In this document: positions 24,483 to 34,460 of the stretch, in pieces
Layout of the letters: each line of letters begins with the position of its first letter
Position numbering within the stretch: position 1 is the first letter of the stretch
Source: Oscillospiraceae bacterium
GTDB lineage: Bacteria > Bacillota > Clostridia > Oscillospirales > Ruminococcaceae
Assembly: GCA_009784825.1 (NCBI GenBank)
Contig: WQXO01000004.1
Coordinates: 102,354-166,353 of the forward strand
Direction of reading: 5' to 3'
Length of the DNA stretch: 64,000 nucleotides
Made by a program: the position numbers and the translations under genes
Notes under the pieces: model-generated
Databases searched by the model: none
Told to the model about the DNA's origin: nothing
The model's input: only the letters and a program-made list of their open reading frames with translations

Positions 24483-26710
24483 GCGTTTGACTTCCTCTTT
24501 TTAATTAAGACTATCAGCAGTATCGCACCGCCGACAAGCACTATTGCCGCAATAATTATTGCGGGAATTATAGCGTTGTTCGGCTTTTTCTCGTCGTCTT
24601 CAATAGGTAGTATATCCTCATACTCTGCGGGTTCAGGTTCTGTTTCGGTAATCGGCGGTGCAGTTGTTGCGGGTGGAGTTGCTGTAGTTTCAGGTAACGG
24701 GGAGGGTTCAATAATTTCGATAGTTTCAATAGTTTCGGTGGTTTCCGGTGGGGGTTCGGTGGTTTCGGGAGGAATTGCAATTGTTTCAGGAGGAGTTATA
24801 ACAAGAGGAGCAGACTGCTTTTCATAGAATTTCTTGAGTTCATCATCTAAAGTATAAGGGGGCTTGTACCCTCCGGCGGGCAGAGTTCCGCCATTATACA
24901 ATGGCAGATTCTTTTTATCGTTATTGGCGGTGTACCGGTTTTCATGGGTTTTCATGAATTCGTTATACCAATTTGTCCAGACGGGTAATACATAAGGACC
25001 CAGAATTTGGAAATCTTTCAGAAATGCAGTAACTTTTGCAGGGTCATCGGTTTCTCTGTACCACGGGAAATTAGATGCCTCTGCTTCTTTTTGCGGTGTT
25101 ATGACGCCGTTCATTCTAATATCGGTTAGTCCGCCTCCATATACAAACTTGCGAACCTGCCGCCAGCCATGTGTATTGCCGTTCCATGTGCCGTCCTCAA
25201 TTATTTGAACGTAGTTGTCTATAAATGCATAAACAAATTCGCCGTCGGTTCTCGGCGGGTCGGTTAAGTATACCTTAATCGCATCATGCCGCCTTTCGGT
25301 TGCGTTGAATACATTTCCGATTATTGCTACGCGGATTGCTCTGTGTAAAGCGATTTCACCGTTTACAAAATGGTTCCCGATAAATGCGATGTTAGCAGGT
25401 CCGAATTGACCGGGTTCGTCGGGGAAGGTGGGACGTCCGTTAAAGTAAATATCTGAATTGTGGAAATAGTTATCTATGAATATGACGTTGCGTAAGTCCG
25501 ACTTACCCTCCCGTATGGTTTCCGGTGTGGGTGTGAGGTGTCCGTTATACGTTGTTCCGACAGCACTAACGGTAATCCCACCGTTGAATATTTTATTCCT
25601 TTCGAGGATTATGTAGCTTCCGCAATTGAAATAAAACCTGCCGTGAATTATGTTATCACGTACATGAATTCCTAATGAACCCCAGTGAAAGTTTATGGCA
25701 CTCCCAAAATCAAATGGGCTGTCGCTTATTGCATTGAGATAATTGTTATAGATTTCGATGTTGAATATTCCCTCACCCTCGAAGGCTATGCACGCTTGTG
25801 CCCCTATTCCATAGGTAATCCCGTTAGCTGTTTGGTATTGGCTTCTGCCGGATTGATTATGCGTAAGCTCGGGAATTACTACATCATTATAAATATCGAA
25901 AATAGTATTATTATATATTTTTACTCCGTTTGCGGGGGCGTGCTTCGTCCCTGTCGCACATATGCCGTTTCGTCTTCCTCCCGAAATAGTATTATTGTAT
26001 ATTTCGTGATTTTTTCCGTCAAAGGTAATACAGTCCCCTGTAACGTCCTTGACAACCATGTTATGTATCTTAACTCGCTCAGTGTTGAAGTTTATACTTA
26101 TTCCCATGCCCCACTCATGACTTGACACAGTACCGCTGTCGCTGACAAGTTTAGTGTAATCATGCATTGCTCTGTCCCCGATTAATGTACCGTTAAAGAC
26201 TTCCACATCAGTAGTATATTCCGCACCGTTCGGGTTTACTTGTGAGCCTGTTTCCTGTGTCCATGTGTATTCGGTGTGGGGAACTCCAACCATAATAAGA
26301 CAATAACGGGGTCTGTCGTTCGTAGCTAGGCGAAATGTTGAGCCGTTCATGTCAAAGCTCATACCTGTCCTCATAACAATACCGGTTTCATGATTATTAT
26401 AAGGATTTCCGCCCCATGAGCTTGCACCCGTCGGGTGTGCCCCCCATATAGTAATATCCATTTTTTCTAATCGGATTTTACGATGACCCTGTGAATACAA
26501 CGTGTCGATTGCGTTTTGCATTGCTTTAGTATTAGCTCGTGCGGTTGCCTCGTTATTGTGGGCTGAGTTTTGGACTATTCCCCAGTCCGCCGCTGTAATC
26601 ACAGCGTAGCCATCACTTGAAACTGAAACTGCCGCATTAAGCGGCAGAACGGTCATCGGTGAGGATAAAACCGCTGAAACTATTAAACATGATAGGATTT
26701 TCTTCATCAT
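24479..26710 (-). CDS. Right-handed beta-helix surface protein with C-terminal membrane anchor
   Basis: This 743-aa protein has a signal peptide (residues 1-27). It opens with a pectate-lyase-3-like region (AADWGIVQNSAHNNEATARANTKAMQNAID split over about 45-75), then parallel beta-helix repeats with recurring IYNNTI and FIDNYF turns to about residue 560. A Pro/Glu/Thr-rich linker (about 630-705) and a membrane helix with a KKRKSNA tail follow. Such folds bind or cleave polysaccharides; catalytic residues cannot be assigned. It is the last gene of the minus-strand run that begins with aconitase. Confidence 0.85.
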   Translation of the reverse strand: MMKKILSCLIVSAVLSSPMTVLPLNAAVSVSSDGYAVITAADWGIVQNSAHNNEATARANTKAMQNAIDTLYSQGHRKIRLEKMDITIWGAHPTGASSWGGNPYNNHETGIVMRTGMSFDMNGSTFRLATNDRPRYCLIMVGVPHTEYTWTQETGSQVNPNGAEYTTDVEVFNGTLIGDRAMHDYTKLVSDSGTVSSHEWGMGISINFNTERVKIHNMVVKDVTGDCITFDGKNHEIYNNTISGGRRNGICATGTKHAPANGVKIYNNTIFDIYNDVVIPELTHNQSGRSQYQTANGITYGIGAQACIAFEGEGIFNIEIYNNYLNAISDSPFDFGSAINFHWGSLGIHVRDNIIHGRFYFNCGSYIILERNKIFNGGITVSAVGTTYNGHLTPTPETIREGKSDLRNVIFIDNYFHNSDIYFNGRPTFPDEPGQFGPANIAFIGNHFVNGEIALHRAIRVAIIGNVFNATERRHDAIKVYLTDPPRTDGEFVYAFIDNYVQIIEDGTWNGNTHGWRQVRKFVYGGGLTDIRMNGVITPQKEAEASNFPWYRETDDPAKVTAFLKDFQILGPYVLPVWTNWYNEFMKTHENRYTANNDKKNLPLYNGGTLPAGGYKPPYTLDDELKKFYEKQSAPLVITPPETIAIPPETTEPPPETTETIETIEIIEPSPLPETTATPPATTAPPITETEPEPAEYEDILPIEDDEKKPNNAIIPAIIIAAIVLVGGAILLIVLIKKRKSNA

Positions 26711-26720
26711 ATTACCACTT

Positions 26721-27107
26721 TTAATGTCTAATTGCTTTTATCACAAAGAATGTTATTATTTCAAAGGACAACGAAAAGATAACATAAACAAAACTTACTA
26801 CTATTATTAAATCTGCTAATCCTTCACGATTCGTTTTACTAAATACATCAAGGTGTAGTTCTAGTAAAAAAAAGTTTATTGGTATTCCCGTAAACCAGTG
26901 ATAAAATCTTATGTTAATTCTATCTATTGAATTTAGTATTGCTGATATAACTATTACAGTTGTTAATAAAACGGGTAGAATCCATGAAGCCGAAATATGA
27001 ATTATAAACATTAGGAAATAATTTACATAAAATATTACTATATGTGCTATTATTACTGTTGTCAACGGCACAACTTGCTTACATAATATATACTTCAATA
27101 CTTTCAT
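26721..27107 (-). CDS. Small polytopic membrane protein of unknown function
   Basis: This 128-aa protein is not recognised. It has about three to four hydrophobic segments (near 14-35, 42-60, 72-85 and 95-125) and few charged residues. A GAGGTGA site precedes the ATG. It sits 10 bases before the beta-helix gene and 21 bases after the frameshifted lipoprotein gene. Base composition is more AT-rich than in flanking genes, which could point to recent acquisition. Confidence 0.65.
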   Translation of the reverse strand: MKVLKYILCKQVVPLTTVIIAHIVIFYVNYFLMFIIHISASWILPVLLTTVIVISAILNSIDRINIRFYHWFTGIPINFFLLELHLDVFSKTNREGLADLIIVVSFVYVIFSLSFEIITFFVIKAIRH

Positions 27108-27128
27108 AGGCTCACCTCGGTTGTATTG

Positions 27129-27622
27129 TTACCTCAACTCAGGGTTTACTAAATAATAATCTCCAATCACGAATTCATTATTGTTTTCATCTCTAATTAC
27201 TATTTCTGAAATCCCCACTTTTTGCTCATCATAAGTATAGATAATATTAGAAAAATAGATTATATTATATGTTTTATTGGCATCGGTCTCAATGTTTTTT
27301 AATGCGGTGATATATGAACATCTGTATATTCGCCATCATATCTTTTGCTTCCGCCACTGCAGTGGTTAATCCCCTTAATAGAGTAAAATGAAGTTATGCT
27401 TCCTTCAAAGAAATCAAAAGCATTTTGTATTTGTTCATCAAAATCGTCTAAAGATTGAATTGTTTCACAAAACATACTTTTTAATCCATCAAAATCTCTG
27501 TCGTTTAAATAGTTTAAAAGTTTTGTGGAACTTTTCTTGCCTTCGTTATCAACACTAATATAGTTACTACAACCATTAAATCCAATTACCAATACTATTA
27601 AAATTAAAATTATTCTTTTCAT
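27129..27622 (-). pseudogene. DUF5104-like lipoprotein gene broken by a frameshift
   Basis: Frame 1 (27299-27622) encodes a lipoprotein with the lipobox IGFNGC and a domain containing LLNYLNDRDFDGLKSMF, ending abruptly at VHISPH. After an A6 run at about 27293-27298 a second frame continues with KNIETDANKTYNIIYF and ends GDYYLVNPELR at 27129. The joined product (about 163 aa) would be a complete DUF5104-like lipoprotein. One inserted base near the A6 run restores the frame. It may be a true mutation, a phase-variable site or an assembly error. Confidence 0.75.
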
Positions 27623-27656
27623 TATATCACCGCTTTACTCCATCATAAAATTCATA

Positions 27657-30600
27657 TTACCACTTTTTTACAATTGCATAACTGCCGTCTGCGTTTCGCC
27701 TAAGCTCCTCATCCTCTTTCATGTCGACGATTGATACATAACTGATGATTCTGCCCTCATTATCCGACAAGTATAACACCTGCCCGCCTTTTATATTAAA
27801 GTTAGTTTGTGCTTTCATCAAGGCTTCTGTGTCGTTGTTGTTCTTGCAGACGATTAACAGCGGACTCTCCGGTGAAATATTCATTGCGGGAATGCTCCAT
27901 TTTTTCAAGTTGTTTATGTCATTTGACAAGAACAGCCCCGCTGTAGAAAATACAGCCTCGTTGGGATTGTATAGCTCAATCCGCCCGTTTTTCCCCGAAT
28001 GTACCGCACTGATATATATGTCCTGCTCTCCTGTGAATTTCTTCACAACAAGCACGATATTAACCGCCCCGCCGACAACCATTGACGGGGTTATTGTCAT
28101 TTTTTCGCTGTTGTAGGTAGTACCGTTGATTATCCAGTAATCGAATTCGTAGCCCGAATATGCCTGCATGCCTATATCAAAATATGTCCCCGTGAAATAA
28201 CTCCCCGAAATTGTACCGGCATTGTTCAGCTTTCTTGAATTGAAATAAGCCATTGCACCGTCCGGAACAGTCAGCGTGATGTTATACATGTTATCGTCAA
28301 ATCCGAGATTGTCCCTAATTGAGCGGTATACCACTGCAGGGCGGTTTCTTGCAAAGTCGCGAATTTTCGAGCGTGAAGCCTCAACAGTTCCCCAGTCGGG
28401 CCACCCGGGGGAATCCGGTCTTATATAATCGTTGTCAATCGCATATTTATGTTCCTTATTGCTTTTTGCAATTAACTCGTTAAGCGTTCTCAGAATATTT
28501 TCGGTGGTGAATACATCATCTAACAAGTCACACATGGTATTAGCGAACATAATCCGCATATCCTCACGTTCGAGCAATGCACTTAATAACACCGATTTTC
28601 CGCCCATATGGTTGTTACCCGTCAAAATATTCCGCAAAGTGTCGGCACGATGGTCATGCTCGTATAACCCCCATCCGAACTCCACGTCATACATTAAGAA
28701 ACGCCACTTCCCATCATTAAACGGGTTGTCGATGATTTCGCCGTCATCGGGGTAATACCTCCACAGCCTTACGTTGTTATTAGGCCAGTCTTTATTATCA
28801 ATAAATACCTGAACTGCATAATACAGCATCAGATTTTCAATATCAATCTTTGAGCAGAAGTCGGCGAATATTGCATCATCAGTTAAACCGTTTTCTGCTA
28901 ATTGATAAACATACTGATAATCGAGAACGGCGAACTCCTCCCCGCCCCATGCATTTTCGCTTTTACCGACGATTTGATAATTCTCTTTTTTACCGCCGTA
29001 GTGACTTTCGAGATAACCGTTACCATATGACTCCTTAAGCCACGAGAAACCGTAGTATTCTCCGTTGAGAAATACCGCCGCAGGGCGAGCCGCCTGTGTA
29101 TCGGGGAAGCCTGCCTGCCGTGCCAAATCCTGTGACAGTTCATCACGGATTGCGGCGTTTTCACGGTCGTTGGCATTGTTTCTTAATCTGATGGCATCGT
29201 ATCGGGTAATTAATTGACCGTCACTCGACAAATCCTCACCGAAGAACGGGTATTTGAACTTGCCGCTGTCACCGTATTCCTTTCTTGCGAAAAGTGACCA
29301 TGACATTTGTTCATTAGCGGTCCATTCCACATTCCATGTTGTGTAGTTCATTCCCCAACGGGCACGTGACCAGCCACCCGCTACTCTCGCTCCTCCCGCT
29401 TGATTAATCAGGTAGCTCCCCTCATAATCGAATACCTCCACATAGACGTTGCGTTCGGCCTCCCTGCCCCGCTTGTTATAATTCGCAGGTGCGGGAGGAG
29501 TAATCTCGCCGCCTCGGTATTCATCGGAATTGATGTATTGGTCTCGTAAAAAACCGTCATTCGCAATGCCTTCGTAATAATCGTATAAGTCATACGGGTC
29601 AATCGAAAGCACGAATATTAATGTAGATGAGTCAAAGCGATTAAACACATTTCTGCCTGTGACATAACTCACGGTTTTTACGCTTGAGCGGGTTGTTGAT
29701 GTTGTTGTATTACGTTCAGTGGGAGTATATGTATCCCCTTGAACTGCGACTGCGTCGAATATTTCACAATTATTACAGCCTGTGCAGCATTCAAACAATA
29801 CATCAATCGCTAAATTAAAGTGCAGGTCTGAGCTGCTTCTGCTGTTTTGCCCGACTACTGCGGTGATGATATTTTCACCCGGTTTTAAAGCGTTTTTCAA
29901 GTTAGAAAGACTGCCCGCCTCATACAACCAGCCCGATTCTACATTAGTATCAATGAGCGGTCGAGGTGAATAGTCGTTTTCAGTCGATGTGTAAAGCAGT
30001 CGGGGATTTAGGTTTATTCCGCAGAATTCGTCCCACTCCACATGACCGCCCACTAATAATAAATCAGACGTACTGTTAGGGTCAACACCTGCAGGCTGTA
30101 CTATATTAAACCTGTATATTTCTATGCCGTTTATGTAGATAATCAGACAATCATCAATTTCATGCAATGCCGCAAAGCTGATTATACTGTCAAAGTTAAA
30201 GCTGTCGGTGACGTTAAAATCAAATGCTTTTTTGAAATAAGTAAAGGTATGATTGGCATAACCGTCATGCTCGGGGTTGCCTGTATCAACGACAACAGGT
30301 GTCCCCCTTTCTAAGTGACCTGTGCCAAAAGGAATGGTTGTTCCGTGGGAGGGAAACTCGTTCCCGAAGCCGATTGGCGTGGTTCCCATTCCCCAACCCG
30401 ATGAATTTGTTATGTCAAAGGCATCATTAAAAAAATCTGACGAGGTTCTCCCGTAATACAGCCAGCCGTCACCTAATGAGGTAATTGAGGTGTATCTTAC
30501 AGGGGTAATATCGGGGATAATATCGGGGATAGTAACCGCAGTGGTGACTATCTCCGGCGAAGTATTCCCATCGTCGGGAAGAATTGCGATTGCTTTAATA

Positions 30601-30974
30601 GTAGTGGCTCTTACGTCGTTTCCTGCCCTTATCTGAATAGGGGCGGTGTATAAGCGTGAGTTTTCATCAGGAGGTGAACCGTCCATTGTGTAGTATATGC
30701 TTGCGTTTTTGTCTGCACAGGATAATTCAACAGAAATGTCCTTATCATAAAAACCCGCTTTTTGAGAGAACATAACCTCCAACGGGTCATCGGATTTTAT
30801 AACGTCGTCAGGGTCTTTCGGTTCTTTTGAATCGTTCGGCACAGTTACACCAACCGAAACGTCCCCATCGGGGGGTTCGGAGATTACCGGTTTTGAAAAA
30901 TCGACATTATCAATTAAAAGTGTCGCAGTTATACCGATAATTAATACAACCGCAAGAACAATCTTTCTGTTCAT
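27657..30974 (-). CDS. CotH-type kinase family surface protein with chitobiase-like and lamin-tail domains
   Basis: This 1105-aa protein has an N-terminal membrane anchor/signal (about 5-25) and a chitobiase/hexosaminidase C-terminal-like domain (about 65-150; SIYYTMDGSPP). A central region of paired beta domains precedes a CotH domain (about 450-900) with NGEYYGFSWLKESYGNGYL and MYDVEFGWG. A C-terminal lamin-tail-like domain (about 1000-1090; GRIELYNPNEA) follows. CotH proteins are atypical protein kinases that phosphorylate spore-coat or secreted proteins. The ATG lies 14 bases after the icd stop with an AGGAGG site, so it is probably co-transcribed with acn and icd. Confidence 0.87.
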   Translation of the reverse strand: MNRKIVLAVVLIIGITATLLIDNVDFSKPVISEPPDGDVSVGVTVPNDSKEPKDPDDVIKSDDPLEVMFSQKAGFYDKDISVELSCADKNASIYYTMDGSPPDENSRLYTAPIQIRAGNDVRATTIKAIAILPDDGNTSPEIVTTAVTIPDIIPDITPVRYTSITSLGDGWLYYGRTSSDFFNDAFDITNSSGWGMGTTPIGFGNEFPSHGTTIPFGTGHLERGTPVVVDTGNPEHDGYANHTFTYFKKAFDFNVTDSFNFDSIISFAALHEIDDCLIIYINGIEIYRFNIVQPAGVDPNSTSDLLLVGGHVEWDEFCGINLNPRLLYTSTENDYSPRPLIDTNVESGWLYEAGSLSNLKNALKPGENIITAVVGQNSRSSSDLHFNLAIDVLFECCTGCNNCEIFDAVAVQGDTYTPTERNTTTSTTRSSVKTVSYVTGRNVFNRFDSSTLIFVLSIDPYDLYDYYEGIANDGFLRDQYINSDEYRGGEITPPAPANYNKRGREAERNVYVEVFDYEGSYLINQAGGARVAGGWSRARWGMNYTTWNVEWTANEQMSWSLFARKEYGDSGKFKYPFFGEDLSSDGQLITRYDAIRLRNNANDRENAAIRDELSQDLARQAGFPDTQAARPAAVFLNGEYYGFSWLKESYGNGYLESHYGGKKENYQIVGKSENAWGGEEFAVLDYQYVYQLAENGLTDDAIFADFCSKIDIENLMLYYAVQVFIDNKDWPNNNVRLWRYYPDDGEIIDNPFNDGKWRFLMYDVEFGWGLYEHDHRADTLRNILTGNNHMGGKSVLLSALLEREDMRIMFANTMCDLLDDVFTTENILRTLNELIAKSNKEHKYAIDNDYIRPDSPGWPDWGTVEASRSKIRDFARNRPAVVYRSIRDNLGFDDNMYNITLTVPDGAMAYFNSRKLNNAGTISGSYFTGTYFDIGMQAYSGYEFDYWIINGTTYNSEKMTITPSMVVGGAVNIVLVVKKFTGEQDIYISAVHSGKNGRIELYNPNEAVFSTAGLFLSNDINNLKKWSIPAMNISPESPLLIVCKNNNDTEALMKAQTNFNIKGGQVLYLSDNEGRIISYVSIVDMKEDEELRRNADGSYAIVKKW

Positions 30975-30988
30975 AAAACCTCCTAAAA

Positions 30989-32191
30989 CTAAATCCGTGC
31001 CGCAATTTCCTTAATAAAATCTTGGGTGTTGACTTTCCTTTTATTATCAAGGGTGGATATGCTGAATAAGTCACCGGTCATTACGCCATCCTCTATTGTT
31101 GAAAGGGTGGCTTTTTCCAATTTTTCGGCGAACGCACATAATTCTGGGAGATTATCTAATTCGCCACGCTTTCTTAATGCACCTGTCCACGCAAAAATAG
31201 TGGCAACTGAGTTAGTTGAGGTTTCTTCACCTTTTCTGTGCCTGTAGTAATGTGCTGTAACCGTTCCGTGAGCGGCTTCAAACTCATATGCACCGTTAGG
31301 GGACACAAGAACCGACGTCATCATTCCGAGGCTTCCGAATGCGGAGGCAACCATGTCGGACATTACGTCGCCGTCGTAGTTCTTGCAAGCCCAGATGTAC
31401 CCGCCTCTCGAACGCATTACCCGTGCCACTGCATCATCGATTAACGTGTAATAGTAGTTTATTTCAGCCTCTGCGAACTTATCTGCGTATTCAGCTTCGT
31501 ATATTTCTGCGAATATGTCCTTAAATCTGTGGTCGTATGTTTTGGATATGGTATCCTTCATTCCGAACCACAGGTCTTGCTTGGTGTCGATTGCGAAGTT
31601 AAAGCATGAGCGTGCGAAGCTGGCTATGCTTTTTTCGGTGTTGTGGACACCTTGGACAATTCCGCCGGAATCTTTAAATTCGTGAATTAATAATTTGGTG
31701 CAGCCACCGTCCGGCGAGGTTATATGAAGCTCGGCTTTGCACCCCTCATCTACTCTTATTTCTGCATTTTTGTACATATCACCATAAGCGTGACGGGCAA
31801 TTGTAATCGGTTTTGTCCACCTCGGGACAAGCGGTTCGATACCTTTGACAATAATCGGGGCACGGAAAACAGTGCCGTCTAAAATGGCTCGTATAGTTCC
31901 GTTGGGGGACTTCCACATTTCTTTTAACGTATATTCGGTCATTCGCTGGGCGTTGGGTGTAATAGTTGCACACTTAACCGCAACACCATGCTTTAATGTA
32001 GCGTTTGCCGAATCGGTTGTGACTTGGTCATTTGTTTCATTCCTGTATTCCAAGCCTAAGTCATAGTATTCTGTCTTTAGGTCAACGTATGGCGAGATTA
32101 ACTCGTCTTTAATCATTTTCCAGATTATGCGGGTCATTTCGTCTCCGTCCATCTCGACTATCGGGGTGGTCATTTTGATTTTATCTGCCAT
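30989..32191 (-). CDS. icd: NADP-dependent isocitrate dehydrogenase (eukaryote-like type)
   Basis: This 400-aa protein is the homodimeric, eukaryote-like NADP isocitrate dehydrogenase. The N-terminus [13 protein letters not shown], the substrate site KSPNGTIR (Ser and Arg bind isocitrate), [10 protein letters not shown] and the cofactor region [13 protein letters not shown] are all present. It oxidises isocitrate to 2-oxoglutarate. With aconitase upstream it gives the oxidative branch used by anaerobes to make glutamate. A citrate synthase gene is not in the window. An AAAGGA site precedes the ATG. Confidence 0.95.
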   Translation of the reverse strand: MADKIKMTTPIVEMDGDEMTRIIWKMIKDELISPYVDLKTEYYDLGLEYRNETNDQVTTDSANATLKHGVAVKCATITPNAQRMTEYTLKEMWKSPNGTIRAILDGTVFRAPIIVKGIEPLVPRWTKPITIARHAYGDMYKNAEIRVDEGCKAELHITSPDGGCTKLLIHEFKDSGGIVQGVHNTEKSIASFARSCFNFAIDTKQDLWFGMKDTISKTYDHRFKDIFAEIYEAEYADKFAEAEINYYYTLIDDAVARVMRSRGGYIWACKNYDGDVMSDMVASAFGSLGMMTSVLVSPNGAYEFEAAHGTVTAHYYRHRKGEETSTNSVATIFAWTGALRKRGELDNLPELCAFAEKLEKATLSTIEDGVMTGDLFSISTLDNKRKVNTQDFIKEIAARI

Positions 32192-32221
32192 TTCTGTGTG
32201 TCCTTTCGATTGTTTAAAGTA

Positions 32222-32446
32222 TTAATTAATTATTTGTGTGAGCAGTTCCTCGTTCTCGAACAGCTTATCGGGTTTGTTGTATTTACGGACTACCGGTTTA
32301 ATGACGGGTTCGGGATTGTTCTTGTTATATACGAAATTCTTTGTAATCGTATTGACGTTTACACCGTTTTTAACGGGTGAAATAAGAACCCCCACTGCCA
32401 CGCCTATCGTAAACCCGATTGTTAATGCGATTAGTATTCCTTTCAT
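32222..32446 (-). CDS. Small single-pass membrane protein between acn and icd
   Basis: This 74-aa protein has one N-terminal membrane helix (ILIALTIGFTIGVAVGVLI, with glycine zipper spacing) and a charged Asn/Lys-rich tail. Its ATG overlaps the aconitase stop codon (ATGA), and the end of acn provides a GGAGGAGAG ribosome site, so it is translationally coupled and likely real. It resembles YtxH-type small proteins in layout only. The function is unknown. Confidence 0.75.
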   Translation of the reverse strand: MKGILIALTIGFTIGVAVGVLISPVKNGVNVNTITKNFVYNKNNPEPVIKPVVRKYNKPDKLFENEELLTQIIN

Positions 32447-34392
32447 TTTAACTCTCCTCCTCTTGTGAGATTTAATAATCCGCCCGCTTTTAACATGGCA
32501 AGCTCCCTTTCGGTGAATTCGCTTTTTACGGGAATGTCGATATTCTTAGTAATATTGTGAATTGTGAATTGTGAATTGTCAATTGTCAGTTCATCGCCTT
32601 GTTCTATGTTGTCATAGTCGCTTTCGTTGATAAATGTCAGCGGGATTATGCCGTTGTTTATGAGGTTCTGTCGGTGAATTCTTGCGAATGATTTGCAAAG
32701 TACCGCTTTTATTCCTAAGAACAAGGGTGCTAATGCCGCATGCTCTCGTGAGCTTCCCTGCCCGTAATTCGTTCCCCCGACGATTATTCCTTTTTCTGCT
32801 TGTTTCGCACGTTTCGGGAAGGTTTCGTCAACAACTGTGAAGCAGTGTTCACTGATTGCGGGAATGTTCGAGCGTAGGGGTAATATCTTCGCTCCGGCAG
32901 GCATAATATGGTCTGTGGTAATGTTGTCCTCAACTTTGAGAATTACCGAAGCGGTAATTTTATCGGACAGCGGTGAATTAACCGGTAATTCCTTGATGTT
33001 CGGCCCGCGAATGATTTTGACGTTATGTGCGTCTGTTGCATCTGCGGGGAGAGTAATCATGTTGTCGTTTATATGGAAATTCTCGGGCGTGGTAAATTCC
33101 GGCATTTCACCAAGACATCGAGGGTCGGTGAAAACTCCTGTTAAAGCAGAAGCCGCCGCCGTCTCCGGGGAAACTAAATATACCTGTGCGTCCTTCGTAC
33201 CGCTCCTGCCTAAGAAGTTGCGGTTAAATGTTCTGAGTGACACTCCCGCAGAGCAAGGCGACTGCCCCATTCCGATACAGGGACCACAGGTGGCTTCTAA
33301 TATTCTCGCACCTGCCGAGATTAAATCGCTTAATGCACTGACCCCGTCCGAAACGGGATTGGAGAGCATATTAAAAACCTGCTTTGAGCCGGGTGAAATT
33401 GATAAATCGACAGTTTCATGAACTGTTTTGCCTTTGAGAATATGTGCAACTTTTAATAAATCCAACAATGACCCGTTGGTACATGAGCCGATGCAGACTT
33501 GATTGACAGCCACGGGTTGATTTGTCGGGTCTGCTCCTGATAATTCTCTCACAGTTTTAATGTTATCCGGGCTGTGCGGACAAGCAGCAAGCGGTTCAAG
33601 CTCGGAGAGGTTTATTTCCAATATTTTGTCATAGACTGCGTTTTCGTCAGCGGATAATTCTGTGTAATCCTGTTCTCGCCCTTGTGCTTTGAGGAATTGT
33701 TTTGTCAATTTATCAGATGGGAATATTGAGGTGGTTGCACCTAATTCTGCCCCCATATTAGTAATCGTGGCACGTTCGGGAACGCTTAGGGTTTTAACCC
33801 CGTCACCGAAGTATTCCATTACCCTGCCGACACCGCCCTTTACGCTTAACTCCTGCAAAACTTTTAGGATTACATCTTTTGCAGAAACCCAGTCATTAAG
33901 CTTTCCTGTGAGCTTTATCCCGACTATTTCCGGATAGGTGATATAATACGCTCCCCCGCCCATTGCAACCGCAACGTCAAGACCGCCCGCACCTATGGCA
34001 ATCATTCCCAGCCCTCCACAGGTCGGGGTGTGACTGTCCGAGCCTATGAGGGTTTTACCCGGTTTCCCGAAACGCTCAAGATGAACCTGATGGCAGATTC
34101 CGTTACCCGGGCGTGAGAAATATATTCCGTGTTTTTTTGCGACACTGCCTATGTAACGGTGGTCGTCGGCGTTCTCAAAACCGGATTGAAGTGTGTTATG
34201 GTCGATATATGCTACAGAGCGTTCGGTTTTCACTTGCGGGATTCCCATCGCCTCAAACTGGAGATACGCCATAGTTCCCGTTGCGTCCTGAGTTAATGTC
34301 TGGTCGATTTTTAAACCGATTTCACTCCCTTTAACGGGGTTTCCGTCAATAATATGTGCGTTTATGATTTTTTCGGTAAGCGTAAGTGACAT
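32443..34392 (-). CDS. acnA: Aconitate hydratase (Aquifex-type)
   Basis: This 649-aa protein matches the shorter Aquifex-type aconitase. Segments include DSHTPTCGGLG, the cluster cysteines in CIGSCTNGS and ATCGPCIGMGQSPCSAG, and the swivelling C-terminal domain with GGTNYGQGSSREHAALAP. It isomerises citrate to isocitrate with a [4Fe-4S] cluster. A heptad tandem repeat (32554-32588) lies in frame within the C-terminal domain, encoding IDNSQFTIHN. A consensus promoter lies 37 bases upstream. It heads the acn-small protein-icd cluster. Confidence 0.93.
   Translation of the reverse strand: MSLTLTEKIINAHIIDGNPVKGSEIGLKIDQTLTQDATGTMAYLQFEAMGIPQVKTERSVAYIDHNTLQSGFENADDHRYIGSVAKKHGIYFSRPGNGICHQVHLERFGKPGKTLIGSDSHTPTCGGLGMIAIGAGGLDVAVAMGGGAYYITYPEIVGIKLTGKLNDWVSAKDVILKVLQELSVKGGVGRVMEYFGDGVKTLSVPERATITNMGAELGATTSIFPSDKLTKQFLKAQGREQDYTELSADENAVYDKILEINLSELEPLAACPHSPDNIKTVRELSGADPTNQPVAVNQVCIGSCTNGSLLDLLKVAHILKGKTVHETVDLSISPGSKQVFNMLSNPVSDGVSALSDLISAGARILEATCGPCIGMGQSPCSAGVSLRTFNRNFLGRSGTKDAQVYLVSPETAAASALTGVFTDPRCLGEMPEFTTPENFHINDNMITLPADATDAHNVKIIRGPNIKELPVNSPLSDKITASVILKVEDNITTDHIMPAGAKILPLRSNIPAISEHCFTVVDETFPKRAKQAEKGIIVGGTNYGQGSSREHAALAPLFLGIKAVLCKSFARIHRQNLINNGIIPLTFINESDYDNIEQGDELTIDNSQFTIHNITKNIDIPVKSEFTERELAMLKAGGLLNLTRGGELK
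32554..32588. repeat. ATTGTGA/ATTGTCA heptad repeat inside acnA
   Basis: Five perfect-phase heptads (three ATTGTGA, two ATTGTCA) lie inside the aconitase coding sequence near its 3' end. Total 35 bases. The reading frame stays open. Confidence 0.85.
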
Positions 34393-34428
34393 TTAGTTCT
34401 CTCCCTGCGTTTTTATATTAGTGATAAT

Positions 34429-34457
34429 ATTATATAATATTACGGGTTAGTTGTCAA
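34429..34457 (-). promoter_or_regulatory. Consensus promoter of the acnA transcript
   Basis: On the minus strand TTGACA (34452-34457) and TATAAT (34429-34434) are 17 bases apart, a perfect match. It lies between the acnA start and the stop of the upstream lipoprotein gene. Confidence 0.9.
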
Positions 34458-34460
34458 GGA

